A stretch of DNA of 18,142 bases from a bacterium (GCA_947481115.1 CANKEI010000019.1:1-18142), one strand, 5' to 3'; positions 5,985 to 14,316 are shown, counted from the first letter of the stretch. A program made the numbers and translations. The notes: generated by a model from the letters alone, not told the origin.

Positions 5985-7307
5985 TTATTTAAACAATCCC
6001 GTAATCCAACCCCAAATACCACTAAAAAATTCAACCATCGGATCGCTAACCGCACTATACCAACTTTGATTAGCTTTAACTTTTTTAGCTGCTGCTAATT
6101 TTTCAGCTTGCAAATCAACTGGCTCGGGTGTCCTGCCAGCTATAATGTCTAACTCTAAGCGTAAGTCTAAACCACCGGCAGCTAGCTGTTTAATTTCTTG
6201 ATTTAAATCATCGCAACTTTTTTTAGTTTTAATTACTTGATCATCAAAAAATTTCTTTAATGGCCCAGTCACATATTCTAAAATCTTCTGAATATTCTTT
6301 TGAAAACCATCAACCTGATAAAACAAAGCTTTCGCTTTCTTATCATTTAAAATTCTGCCAATCTCTTTAAAATCATCCCAAGCCTGTTTTTCATAATCCT
6401 GGCATAGCTCAATTTGTTTATTCAACTCTGCTAAAACTTGATCTAACGCATCGTCAATCAATTTAAGATTAATTAAATATGTTTTAATATTTTCCAGCCC
6501 AACTTGTTGCGAAGCGGCTAATTTTTTCAAACGCGCATTAGTATTGTTACCACTGTTACTGCTATTAATAGCAGCACTACTTTTATGATCACCAGTAGCT
6601 TTAGCCTGTCCAGATTGACTAACAGTAGTGTTTGTTTTATCAGGCGCTGTAGTTACAATATTGGGCACTGCACTAGTGAATTCTAATAATTTATAAATAA
6701 AATTTACTAGATCTGCACGAGAAATATTTAAGTCACAGAGCACAGTGTTTAACTGTTTATCGACAATTGTACGTTGTTTAAAATAATCAGCTTGAATTTG
6801 TAAAATTTGATTATTATCTGCGGTTAATTGTGCAAACGCCGCTTCAGCTTGTTCCCACCACATGCGTTTCTGCACCCAATTACCACCCTCTTGATTGGTG
6901 TTAACTTCAGGCACAAAATCGCTCTCGATTGCTTGATCTATAATAACTGGTTTTTGAGTTGCTGGATCTACTGTAACTACTGCAGCTTTTGTATCTACAA
7001 TTTCTGGTAATAAATCGGGCGAGCTTTGTTTAGCGCTATCCAATAATATTTTATTAGGTGGCGTAATCGTCCGCGCAGCGGGTGCATAATCATTAGGCGC
7101 TTTAGCAGTAGCACTTGTACCAGCAGCAGTCACAACTGGTACACTAGCTTTAGCACTGTGCGATTCCGGTAATTCTAACTCATCTACACTATCGTCTAAC
7201 TCAGCGCTAGATTTAGTACTATCAAGCGCAGTATGATTATCTGCCAAAATATTATTAGTTAAAATTAGATTAAAACTTAATAAGATTAATCCCAAAAATA
7301 TTGCCAT
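5985..7307 (-). CDS. Exported coiled-coil protein, unknown function
   Basis: A 440-residue protein with no recognised domain. The N-terminus MAIFLGLILLSFNLIL is a signal peptide with probable cleavage after LADN's alanine (near residue 22). Residues about 25-140 are low in complexity and rich in Ala, Ser, Thr and Asp. Residues about 150-215 and 270-400 have heptad-like spacing of Leu/Ile with many Lys, Glu and Gln, suggesting long helices or coiled coils, separated by a Ser/Asn/Thr linker (about 225-260). The extreme C-terminus is hydrophobic and aromatic (FFSGIWGWITGLFK), possibly a membrane-associating tail. It follows the split-barrel gene by 69 bp. A TTGATC, 19 bp, TATAAG pair upstream may be its own weak promoter. 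It could be a periplasmic or secreted structural protein, or a host-directed factor; nothing here proves either. Confidence 0.75.
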   Translation of the reverse strand: MAIFLGLILLSFNLILTNNILADNHTALDSTKSSAELDDSVDELELPESHSAKASVPVVTAAGTSATAKAPNDYAPAARTITPPNKILLDSAKQSSPDLLPEIVDTKAAVVTVDPATQKPVIIDQAIESDFVPEVNTNQEGGNWVQKRMWWEQAEAAFAQLTADNNQILQIQADYFKQRTIVDKQLNTVLCDLNISRADLVNFIYKLLEFTSAVPNIVTTAPDKTNTTVSQSGQAKATGDHKSSAAINSSNSGNNTNARLKKLAASQQVGLENIKTYLINLKLIDDALDQVLAELNKQIELCQDYEKQAWDDFKEIGRILNDKKAKALFYQVDGFQKNIQKILEYVTGPLKKFFDDQVIKTKKSCDDLNQEIKQLAAGGLDLRLELDIIAGRTPEPVDLQAEKLAAAKKVKANQSWYSAVSDPMVEFFSGIWGWITGLFK

Positions 7308-7376
7308 GTCTCGCCCTTTAGAAATTACTTATACCTGCTTATAAGATCTAACGATCAAAACAGATTTATGCAACTA

Positions 7377-7838
7377 TTAAAGTGCACGGGCTAGTTCTTT
7401 TAGTTCGCCTAGTAAAGCTACGCATAGTTCTTCTGCATCACCAGAAGTGTAACTCCATTGCACACCAGAATCGACTCTAGTTAACGTAGAACGATCGCTC
7501 TTAATATCGATTACATCAATGCGCACAACGTTCATTAAAGGGTGCACCATAGATGGAGCACGCACTACACCGGCACGACCCAAAATACTATAAGCAATAT
7601 TATTTTCATCCAAGAAACAGAGCATTACTTTTTTCTGCCAAACCATATTATGATACCCAGTGTGCTCTTTATTAATCGAAATCAATAAACTTTCGACACC
7701 CTTAGGAAAAATCCATTGCAGTGGCGTTGTATGCGGTAAGCCCTTTTCAGAAAAAGTAGCTAGAATACCGACAGTTTTGCCCTTTTTCAATAACTCAATT
7801 AAATCTTCAGGTAGTTTTGCACCAACATGCTTTGCCAT
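7377..7838 (-). CDS. Pyridoxamine 5'-phosphate oxidase-like FMN-binding split-barrel protein
   Basis: A 153-residue protein of the flavin-reductase-like split-barrel fold. The opening LPEDLIELLKKGKTVGILAT followed by GLPHTTPLQWIF is the typical first beta-hairpin of this family, and ILGRAGVVRAP fits the next strands. Members bind FMN, F420 or heme, so the substrate cannot be named. It starts 26 bp after the hemW stop on the same strand, implying cotranscription. In heme-use loci such as hutWXZ, a HemW-like radical SAM protein is paired with a split-barrel protein, so a heme link is possible but unproven. A weak AAAGGG ribosome site precedes the ATG. Confidence 0.75.
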   Translation of the reverse strand: MAKHVGAKLPEDLIELLKKGKTVGILATFSEKGLPHTTPLQWIFPKGVESLLISINKEHTGYHNMVWQKKVMLCFLDENNIAYSILGRAGVVRAPSMVHPLMNVVRIDVIDIKSDRSTLTRVDSGVQWSYTSGDAEELCVALLGELKELARAL

Positions 7839-7864
7839 AAAATTTAAGCCCTTTTAATAAAATT

Positions 7865-9055
7865 TTAAAGATTTGTAACTCGTACTACAATTTCATTTTC
7901 TACCAATAAACCTTTTGATGTTAATAAACATCGATCATGTTTAATTGTCAGTAATTTTTCTTGTTCTAATAACTTTAATAGCTCTAAACCAGCTACCTGC
8001 TGCGCAATGGACCGATCAGCAAAAAGTTCTGTCATTGCTAAGCCATCTGCTTGCCGCAAACCCAACATTACTTTTTCTAAATGTGCATCATCAACAGATA
8101 GTGTTTCTGAAAAATTAGTTATCGATTGACCATTTTGTATACCATCTAAATATTTCTGCAAGATAATTTGATTTCGGTAACGAGAATGCCCATCAAAGGA
8201 GCATGCTCCGATCCCAAATCCACGATAAGCTTTTCGCTGCCAATAAATTTTATTGTGTAATGAAGCGTAACCTGGTTTAGCAAAATTAGAAACTTCATAA
8301 CGGTAAATTCCGTGTGTTGCTAAAAACTCTACTGTCCAACTATAGAGATCTGCAATCACGTCATCGCTAGCTAAACTAACGCGTTTGCGTCGTACATCAA
8401 AAAATAAAGGTGTGCCTTCATGCACTGTTAATAAATAGATCGACACATGCTTAATTGGCCAAGTCACAACTTCGCTTAACAAATTTTTCCAGTCACATGG
8501 TGATACGCCTGGTAAGCCTAAAATTAGATCTACGGAAACATTTTCCGTTACACTAGTAACTTGCCCTAATAGTCGATAAACATCTGCTTGATCATGCAAT
8601 CTATTAAAGTTTTTTAGTACTTCTGATTTAATAGTTTGTACACCAATGCTCACCCGATTAATTCCAGCTTGCTTCCAACAAATCAAATGCGCCGGAGTCA
8701 CAGTTCCAGGATTTACTTCGATCACTATCTCAGTTTCAGGCCCGATTATAAAAGCTTTTTTAAGTAATTCAAACAACTCAAGTAGCAAATCTAGGGGATA
8801 AGTACTAGGTGTGCCACCACCAATAAAAATCGATTCTAAGTGTCGATCACCTTGATAACCATCAATAAAAGTTTGTAATTCTTGGCACAGCGCTTGATGA
8901 TAAGTTGGCATATATTGATCATGGCCAACTAAGGCGACAAAAGGGCAAAAATGACATTTATAGGGACAAAATGGCCAATGAATATAGAGTGACTTGGTGT
9001 CTATTGTAAAATCATAAGCTGGATGTTGCTTATTTTTAGTATCTTTAGTATCCAT
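7865..9055 (-). CDS. hemW: Radical SAM protein HemW (heme chaperone / coproporphyrinogen oxidase-like)
   Basis: A 396-residue HemW-family radical SAM protein. HemW binds heme and a 4Fe-4S cluster and is thought to deliver heme to membrane enzymes; it is often mislabelled as oxygen-independent coproporphyrinogen oxidase. The cluster motif CxxxCxxC is at Cys30, 34 and 37 (CPYKCHFC), preceded by LYIHWPF. FIGGGTPSTYP, EVNPGTV, GINRVSIGVQ and LILGLPG follow in family order, then YEVSNFAKPGYASLHNKIYW and GIGACSF, and a winged-helix-like HemW C-terminus (LTSKGLLVENEIVVR). Unusually, the cluster is followed by Pro-Phe instead of the common Asp-Phe. It lies 65 bp after the DUF4381 gene and 26 bp before the split-barrel gene. 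Confidence 0.9.
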   Translation of the reverse strand: MDTKDTKNKQHPAYDFTIDTKSLYIHWPFCPYKCHFCPFVALVGHDQYMPTYHQALCQELQTFIDGYQGDRHLESIFIGGGTPSTYPLDLLLELFELLKKAFIIGPETEIVIEVNPGTVTPAHLICWKQAGINRVSIGVQTIKSEVLKNFNRLHDQADVYRLLGQVTSVTENVSVDLILGLPGVSPCDWKNLLSEVVTWPIKHVSIYLLTVHEGTPLFFDVRRKRVSLASDDVIADLYSWTVEFLATHGIYRYEVSNFAKPGYASLHNKIYWQRKAYRGFGIGACSFDGHSRYRNQIILQKYLDGIQNGQSITNFSETLSVDDAHLEKVMLGLRQADGLAMTELFADRSIAQQVAGLELLKLLEQEKLLTIKHDRCLLTSKGLLVENEIVVRVTNL

Positions 9056-9120
9056 AAACCCCGAATAACTTTCCCTAAAAGCCCACTTTAATCGTTTTAT
9101 TATATCTAAAATAGCTTAAT

Positions 9121-9660
9121 TTAGCTATTTTTTGTATTTCTAGGCACTATAAACTCTACAAACTCAATACAGCGATATAAATCGTGTCGTGCCAGCGCTT
9201 GATCAAAACTTAGGGCCGTAAATCTAGCTCTAGCGCGAGCTGTCAGCAACTCCAACAATAAGTCACTTTGGCCATGAGTTAAATTGCCGCGGGCCTGTAA
9301 AAAATCAAATAATTCTAGGTCAGTTTTAGCTAATAGATCTGCTGTAGTAAATTGTGCAACCAAATATTTTTTTAAAATAGTTACTAATTTACTATAAAAG
9401 TCTGCTGACTTTTCAATGTTGGGTATCATGTGCAATAGCTGGTTCAAGTCACGTAAAGCCCGCAATTGCGGCGTTAGATTATCACCAATATTATTTAATC
9501 TTGATTTATAATATTTTCGATATAACCAAACTATTAAGCTAATTAAGCCTACTGAAATTAAACTTATAATTAACCAAAAATAAATATTATGCCAAAATGG
9601 TTTATACCAAGGGCCATATATATTTAAGTCTAAATCTTTGACGGTCATGTTTTTTCCCAC
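9121..9660 (-). CDS. DUF4381 single-span membrane protein of Bat-type operons
   Basis: The reading frame opens with a GTG at 9660; an ATG at 9648 (residue 5, MTVKDLDLN) is an equally plausible start. The short N-terminal segment with Trp and Pro (NIYGPWYKPFW), then one membrane helix (about 27-47), a basic stop-transfer (YRKYYKSR) and a soluble helical domain (about 60-175) containing LRALRDLNQLL and ILKKYLVAQF, match DUF4381. Such proteins are encoded beside MoxR-type ATPase, DUF58 and von Willebrand factor A genes and are thought to help assemble or protect envelope proteins. Here the DUF58 gene lies 37 bp upstream, supporting the call, but the other partners are absent. Confidence 0.78.
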   Translation of the reverse strand: MGKNMTVKDLDLNIYGPWYKPFWHNIYFWLIISLISVGLISLIVWLYRKYYKSRLNNIGDNLTPQLRALRDLNQLLHMIPNIEKSADFYSKLVTILKKYLVAQFTTADLLAKTDLELFDFLQARGNLTHGQSDLLLELLTARARARFTALSFDQALARHDLYRCIEFVEFIVPRNTKNS

Positions 9661-9697
9661 TTGTATTAATTTTTTAAAAAACTCCCCCCATTATTCT

Positions 9698-10579
9698 TTA
9701 ATATAACATACGCTGCTGAAATAATTTAATTAATAACTCAACTAACTGTGCTTGATTATATAAGTTTAACAAATCAACGCCAGTTGCCCGAAATAGTTTT
9801 TCTTGGGCAACTATTCTTTGCTTTATACAAATTTCTAAAGCCTGAAATCTCGCCGTATCTAATTCTAAAATTATGCCAGTTTCTGGATCTTCTAATGCTA
9901 TTAAACCTAAATTTGGCAACTCTAATTCTTGTTGCTCTAAGCATCTAATGGCAATTAAATCATGCTGCTGAGCTATCCATCGCAACTGTTGTGAAAAATC
10001 TTTGGAATCAATAAAATCTGAAATCAAAAAGCAAATGGTTTTCTCACGCCCTAAATTTTTAGCAATATAATTTAGGGCCACGCCAATATCAGTTCCAGTA
10101 TTTTTATTGTTTAAACTTGGCTTAAATTTATCACTAAAAATTGCCTGATAAATTAGCGCCATCTGCTGCGCCCATTTATTGGGTGGCAAATAGTGCACTA
10201 CTGTATCTGCAAACAATAATAAACCAACATGATCTTTGCTATAGTTTGCTACAGCTGCTAATAACGCAGCGGCCTGTGACAAATTGGCCCACTTGTTACC
10301 AAACTGATTCGAACTAGAGATATCTAGCATCACGATAATCGTACGATTACGCTCATCTAAATATTGCTTAGTTAATAATCTGCCAGTACGCGCCGAGCTT
10401 TTCCAATCAATAAATCTAGTGTCATCACCTGGATCATATTCGCGCACTTGATCAAACTCAAAACCCGCACCTTTAAGTACCGTGTGGTAATCACCAATTA
10501 GATTGCCACTCAATACTTTCTTGGCCCGCAATTGGATCAACTGAATTTGTGCTGATAATTTATCTGACAACATATTCAC
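9698..10579 (-). CDS. DUF58 domain protein (von Willebrand factor A-like)
   Basis: The family hallmark FDQVREYDPGDDTRFIDWKSSAR is seen near residues 39-63, ending in the TGRLLTKQY segment. A vWA-like metal site starts at LDISSS (DxSxS type, near residue 84) after the beta strand IIVML. Length (about 291) is normal. The frame opens with GTG at 10579, but the ATG at 10573 has an AGGTG ribosome site 5 bp upstream and is preferred. DUF58 proteins work with MoxR AAA+ ATPases in metal-dependent protein maturation. No MoxR gene is present: serS lies upstream. Confidence 0.88.
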   Translation of the reverse strand: MNMLSDKLSAQIQLIQLRAKKVLSGNLIGDYHTVLKGAGFEFDQVREYDPGDDTRFIDWKSSARTGRLLTKQYLDERNRTIIVMLDISSSNQFGNKWANLSQAAALLAAVANYSKDHVGLLLFADTVVHYLPPNKWAQQMALIYQAIFSDKFKPSLNNKNTGTDIGVALNYIAKNLGREKTICFLISDFIDSKDFSQQLRWIAQQHDLIAIRCLEQQELELPNLGLIALEDPETGIILELDTARFQALEICIKQRIVAQEKLFRATGVDLLNLYNQAQLVELLIKLFQQRMLY

Positions 10580-10587
10580 ACCTAATG

Positions 10588-10622
10588 GTTCGATACACCC
10601 CTACGGGGCAGGCACCACGAAC
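10588..10622. repeat. Nested inverted repeat between serS and the DUF58 gene
   Basis: Outer arms GTTCG (10588-10592) and CGAAC (10618-10622) surround an inner CCCC-TAC-GGGG hairpin (10598-10608). The block is much more GC-rich than the flanks, like the other palindromic repeats here, but its sequence is different. It lies directly upstream of the DUF58 start and could be a weak terminator for serS or a repeat remnant. Confidence 0.45.
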
Positions 10623-10687
10623 GTATCTTAAAACAGACACCACTTTTACGTTTATCCCGAATATTATAAAATAACTTATCGAGAGAT

Positions 10688-11917
10688 TTAAAATAACCCT
10701 AATTCATTAACAGCTTCGGGAAACTTAATTGAACCATCTGGTTGCTGATAAGTTTCCATTAAAGCTACCATTAATCTTGGTAGCGCCAATGAAGAACAAT
10801 TTAGCGTATGTACTAATTTAGTGGCATCTTGCTGGTGCTTTTTATATCTAATTTTGCCGCGGCGTGACTGGAAATCAGTACAGTTACTACATGAAGAAAC
10901 TTCATAGTAAGCATTTTGTCCGGGCATCCAAACTTCAATGTCAAAAGTTTTAGCTGATGCAAAAGAACAATCTTGTGCTGCCAATAAACTCACCCGATAG
11001 TGTAAGCCTAATTTTTGCAAAATATCTTCCGCACATTTAAGCATTTTTAACTGTTCAGCTTCAGAGTGTTCTGGCTCACAAATAGTATATAATTCTACTT
11101 TTTCGAATTGGTGAATTCTGATCAACCCCTGTTCAGCTGCTCCATAAGTACCAGCTTCACGTCTAAAACAACTGGTCCAAGCGGTCATACGAATCGGCAA
11201 TTGTTCTGCAGTTAAAATTTGATCACGATAAATATTGGTTAAATTTACTTCTGAAGTGGGAGTTAGATATAGATCATCACAAACTGAAAAAACTTGCTCT
11301 CTAAATTTTGGAAAGTTACTAGCCACTTCTAACGATTTCTCGTTAACCAAGTAGGGCGGCATAATTGGCGCAAAGCCATGCTTAATATTATTTTTCAGCA
11401 TAAAGATCATTAAGCTATAAACTAACTTAACTGCATCGCCCTGATATAAAGCAAAGCGCGCAGCTGTCATTCTAGTCGCAGCTTTAAAATCAAACCAGCC
11501 TAAAGCTTCACCCAACTCCGTATGTTTTTTAATCGGGTAATTAAACTCTGGTTTAACGCCCCATTCTTTAATTACTTTATTAGACTCTTTAAAGCCCTCA
11601 GGTACGATGTCTTGCGGAACATTAGGGCAACCTAAAGCTAATAATTCAAACGCTGACTGCGTGGCTTCTAGTGCTTGCTCTAAAGATTTAATTTGCTGCC
11701 CAACTAAAATAGACTGTTCACGAATTTCTGGCGTAATCCCAGCTTTAGCTGCTTCAGCTAAACTATTTTTTTGCGCTCTTAAGGCTTCGATTTGTGAATT
11801 TTTTTGACGTAGTTCTAAATCTAAACTTAATAATTCATCGATCTTAAAATTAGGCTCTTTTTTTAGTAGCGCTGCTCGCACTGCTGGATTGTCACGTAGT
11901 AGATTTATATCAATCAT
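10688..11917 (-). CDS. serS: Serine-tRNA ligase
   Basis: Class II aminoacyl-tRNA synthetase that charges tRNA-Ser in the cytoplasm. MIDINLLRDNPAVR is the classic N-terminus, followed by the antiparallel coiled-coil tRNA-binding arm (about 30-95, rich in Leu, Lys, Glu and Gln). In the catalytic domain, the serine-binding TxE motif is at 221-223 (TPTSEV), motif 2 at 251-275 (FRREAG then IRIHQFEKVE), and motif 3 near 377-392 (LNCSSLALPRLMVALMETYQ), with its arginine kept although the usual glycine before the arginine is proline. At 409 residues it is slightly shorter than average. The terminator at 12009-12038 separates it from HU, so it likely has its own promoter in the 90-bp gap. Confidence 0.97.
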   Translation of the reverse strand: MIDINLLRDNPAVRAALLKKEPNFKIDELLSLDLELRQKNSQIEALRAQKNSLAEAAKAGITPEIREQSILVGQQIKSLEQALEATQSAFELLALGCPNVPQDIVPEGFKESNKVIKEWGVKPEFNYPIKKHTELGEALGWFDFKAATRMTAARFALYQGDAVKLVYSLMIFMLKNNIKHGFAPIMPPYLVNEKSLEVASNFPKFREQVFSVCDDLYLTPTSEVNLTNIYRDQILTAEQLPIRMTAWTSCFRREAGTYGAAEQGLIRIHQFEKVELYTICEPEHSEAEQLKMLKCAEDILQKLGLHYRVSLLAAQDCSFASAKTFDIEVWMPGQNAYYEVSSCSNCTDFQSRRGKIRYKKHQQDATKLVHTLNCSSLALPRLMVALMETYQQPDGSIKFPEAVNELGLF

Positions 11918-12008
11918 GTTTTCGCTATCCCAAGTTAATTTCTAAAAGTAAACACTATTAATTTTAATTCTGTAAAATACCATTATAATACTCAAAAATT
12001 TTTATAAA

Positions 12009-12038
12009 AAAAGAACCACTTTTACAAATGGTTCTTTT
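12009..12038 (-). terminator. Intrinsic terminator for the HU gene
   Basis: Arms AAAAGAACCA (12009-12018) and TGGTTCTTTT (12029-12038) pair perfectly around a 10-base loop. On the minus strand the hairpin runs into seven T residues. It lies 56 bp beyond the HU stop codon and before serS, so HU is likely monocistronic. Confidence 0.9.
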
Positions 12039-12093
12039 AGACGAGTTAAACTCTTAAGGACATTCGACATGCCCGATATTATTTTGATCAGTC

Positions 12094-12372
12094 TTAGAAA
12101 GATCTAACGACTTCTCTGAGCTGTTTGCCAGCTTTAAACTTAGGTACACGGACCGCTGGAATATCGATACGTGCCTTAGTTGCAGGGTTAATACCCTTAC
12201 GTGCTGGACGACGACTAAGTGTAAAAGTACCAAAACCAGTTAAGGCTACTTTGTCACCTTTTTTTAGCGTTCTTTCAACGATGCGGATCAATGACTCGAT
12301 TACACGAGTAACATCTTTTTTGCTAAACGCGGTTTCTTCGCTAAGCGAATTGATTAATTCTGTCTTGTTCAT
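12094..12372 (-). CDS. hup: HU-type DNA-binding protein
   Basis: A 92-residue histone-like protein of the HU/IHF family that binds and bends DNA as a dimer and compacts the nucleoid. MNKTELINSLSEETAFSKKDV gives the first two helices; GDKVALTGFGTFTLSRRPARKG forms the saddle, and INPATKARIDIPA the DNA-inserting arm with its tip proline. VPKFKAGKQLREVV is the family C-terminus. An AAGGAGA ribosome site lies 8 bp before the ATG. The predicted promoter at 12514-12541 gives a 5' leader of about 130 nt, unusually long for so small a gene. HU versus IHF cannot be fully settled from sequence, but the body favours HU. Confidence 0.95.
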   Translation of the reverse strand: MNKTELINSLSEETAFSKKDVTRVIESLIRIVERTLKKGDKVALTGFGTFTLSRRPARKGINPATKARIDIPAVRVPKFKAGKQLREVVRSF

Positions 12373-12721
12373 AATCTTCTCCTTTGAGATCTTATGAGGG
12401 TTAGTAATATTTAAAAAACTGCTTGTGACAAGTTGCTATTGCACACAATATCCCGCAATTGGTATTTTTTGAATAAAAATACATGCGTGCAAAAACAGAA
12501 AAGTCACTAACGTATGATAATTTCATTTAGCTAATTGTCAATACAATTAACTAACAATTGTTGAAACTGAAATTATAATGTAGATCTAACCTTAATTTAA
12601 AATAATCTCAAAGCTTTGATACAATCAGAGTTAAAAATAAAAAATAAAAACTAAAATTATTAAGAATTAATTTAGTTTAAATTAATTAAGTAACTTATAA
12701 ATAACTTAGCTGAGCACAGAC
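12373..12721. promoter_or_regulatory. Divergent HU/tatD intergenic region
   Basis: This 349-bp AT-rich region carries the HU promoter and leader on the minus strand. On the plus strand there are two possible tatD promoters: CTAACA, 17 bp, TATAAT (12551-12579), and TTAAAA, 17 bp, TACAAT (12597-12625). Two perfect palindromes are present: AACAATTGTT (12553-12562) and TCAAAGCTTTGA (12608-12619). They overlap or adjoin the promoter elements and could bind regulators. I see no gene or structured RNA family here. Confidence 0.5.
12514..12541 (-). promoter_or_regulatory. hup: Strong sigma70-type promoter for HU
   Basis: On the minus strand a perfect TTGACA (12541-12536) and TATCAT (12519-12514, five of six consensus bases) are 16 bp apart. 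Transcription would start near 12507, leaving a leader of about 130 nt before the HU start codon. Confidence 0.7.
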
Positions 12722-13576
12722 ATGCCACAAATAAATCCCCAAATAAACCCCTCATTGCATACACAAAACTTAGTAGACACACACTGTCACATTAATATTA
12801 TGATTAAAAAAGACTTTGATGTCACATTGCCAGCCGATTATTTAGAATTTTCTGAAGAAATCATTCAAGCCGCACAAGCACATCAAGTTACTAAGATTTT
12901 AAACGTAGGTACCAGCTTAATTGAGAGTCAAAACTGTGTAATCTTGGCCCGCGCATTCCCCGATTGTTACGCCGCAGTTGGCATACACCCCAATGACCTA
13001 ACTCCTGAGTGGCGCAAAGATTTAAAACAAATTGAAACTTTAGTAAAACAAAAAGAGTACAATAAAATTGTAGCTATTGGCGAATGTGGCATCGATAAAC
13101 ACTATCCTAATTTTGATCTAACCCGTCAGCGCGATGGCTTTAAAGCCCAAATAGAGTTAGCACTCGAATATAACTTAGCGCTATCTATACACAGCCGTGA
13201 TGCTTACGACGAAACTTTAAGAGCTATCGAAGAATTTCGCAAAGAGCCTAATTTACGCGGTGTGTTACACTGTTTTTCAGAAGATCAAAATTTTGCTGAC
13301 CAAGTAATTACCTGGGGCTTTGTTTTAGGAATTGGCGGCACATTAACTTATCCCAGAAATCAGGCGCTAAGATTAATAGCCCAAAACGTAGATCTTAAAA
13401 ATATTGTCTTAGAAACCGATGCCCCATTTTTACCACCCCAAGCTATCAGAGGCCAGCGTAACAGTCCCAAATATATTTATGATATTTGCGCCTATCTCGC
13501 CAACCTCCGACAAGTTAGTTTTGAACTAGTCGCTCAGCAAACTACTGCCAACGTGACTAGAATCTTCGGTTTTTAG
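12722..13576 (+). CDS. tatD: TatD family metal-dependent deoxyribonuclease
   Basis: A TIM-barrel metallohydrolase of the TatD/YcfH family, linked to DNA quality control and 3'-5' exonuclease activity. Metal ligands are conserved: His21 and His23 (DTHCH), Glu121 (IGECGID), His157 (IHSRD), His183 (LHCF) and Asp233 (ETDAPFL), followed by the substrate-binding RGQRNSP. The 284 residues are about 20 longer than usual because of a 16-residue N-terminal lead (MPQINPQINPSLHTQN) and a longer loop after HCH. No clear ribosome site precedes the ATG; the in-frame TTG twelve codons in is an alternative start. The gene ends in a copy of the GC-rich repeat and faces the membrane-protein pair. Confidence 0.94.
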   Translation: MPQINPQINPSLHTQNLVDTHCHINIMIKKDFDVTLPADYLEFSEEIIQAAQAHQVTKILNVGTSLIESQNCVILARAFPDCYAAVGIHPNDLTPEWRKDLKQIETLVKQKEYNKIVAIGECGIDKHYPNFDLTRQRDGFKAQIELALEYNLALSIHSRDAYDETLRAIEEFRKEPNLRGVLHCFSEDQNFADQVITWGFVLGIGGTLTYPRNQALRLIAQNVDLKNIVLETDAPFLPPQAIRGQRNSPKYIYDICAYLANLRQVSFELVAQQTTANVTRIFGF

Positions 13577-13578
13577 AT

Positions 13579-13612
13579 CCCGCTCACCCCGAGCAATAGT
13601 CGAGGGGAAGGG
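13579..13612 (-). repeat. GC-rich palindromic repeat, copy 4, inverted orientation
   Basis: The reverse complement reads CCCCTCGACTATTGCTC then GGGGTGAGCGGG, closest to copy 2. It fills most of the 49-bp gap between the convergent tatD and membrane-protein genes, starting 3 bp after the tatD stop codon. It may act as a hairpin that ends or protects transcripts. Confidence 0.88.
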
Positions 13613-13625
13613 ATAAAGTAGTTGC

Positions 13626-14231
13626 TTAATCGTGCACTAACTGCAACATCGCCGAACTAAACATTTTAGCAAAAATTAGCCCATAAATTATTGGGAATAA
13701 TAAATGCGCTGCGATCATATATTTAAATGCAAAAATAAAAACTACTCTACCAATGGTTTGTTTAGCAATTAATCCCAACAGTACACTTAAATAAACTGTC
13801 ACTCCGGTAATTAATATTAACGCGAAAGATATTAACAAAAATCTAATATGCGTAACCCAGCTAATTGCTACAAATCTGGTCCATGCAGCTTGGTTATTAT
13901 CACGACGATTGTAATGTAAAAATAAAATTACCGTAAAGATAAAAAGTAACCATTGCCCAATAGTTCCGATCCAAGCTGACTGTAAAATCGATTGTGTACT
14001 GGTAGATCCAGTAGACAACATTAACGGTATCGCATGCCTTAAAGTAGTCCAAGAAAACCCCTGCGTTACGGGCTGCGCAGCCATAGCTGTTTTGATAGAA
14101 TGGATAATCACTGACCATGGCACTAATGGCAATACTGCAAATATGCTGTAAATTATGAGATCGAATCTGCTGACGGCTTGCGCTCGCAATTCTTTAACTA
14201 GACCCTGCACGTTTGTAAAAAACATATGCAC
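13626..14231 (-). CDS. Multi-span membrane protein, unknown, paralogue of the next gene
   Basis: About 200 residues with four to five strongly hydrophobic segments (about 25-45, 85-108, 120-152 and 165-192 from the first codon). The frame opens with GTG at 14231, but an AGGGGAG ribosome site spaced 5 bp from the ATG at 14225 favours MFFTNVQGL as the start. A short amphipathic basic stretch (LVKELRAQAVSRFDL) precedes the first span. It shares with the upstream gene the pattern (K/L)xLRAxxxxxR in the N-terminus and ISWVxxxRFxLxxF in the centre, so the two look like tandem duplicates. I do not recognise the family; the layout resembles YIP1-type membrane domains, but key motifs cannot be confirmed. 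Confidence 0.7.
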   Translation of the reverse strand: MHMFFTNVQGLVKELRAQAVSRFDLIIYSIFAVLPLVPWSVIIHSIKTAMAAQPVTQGFSWTTLRHAIPLMLSTGSTSTQSILQSAWIGTIGQWLLFIFTVILFLHYNRRDNNQAAWTRFVAISWVTHIRFLLISFALILITGVTVYLSVLLGLIAKQTIGRVVFIFAFKYMIAAHLLFPIIYGLIFAKMFSSAMLQLVHD

Positions 14232-14316
14232 TCCCCTTTATAATTACAGGCCTGACCAACAGCAGTCAGCGCCACCTTAAAGTTCCCTAATTATTTATTG
14301 TTTAATTATCACTTTA

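Noticed and set aside
12125..12397. 90-codon plus-strand frame opposite HU
   Set aside because: Antisense shadow of the HU gene, with no ribosome site or recognisable domain.
13900..14118. 72-codon minus-strand frame inside the membrane-protein gene
   Set aside because: Alternative-frame shadow without a ribosome site; the longer frame has clear membrane spans and a good ribosome site.
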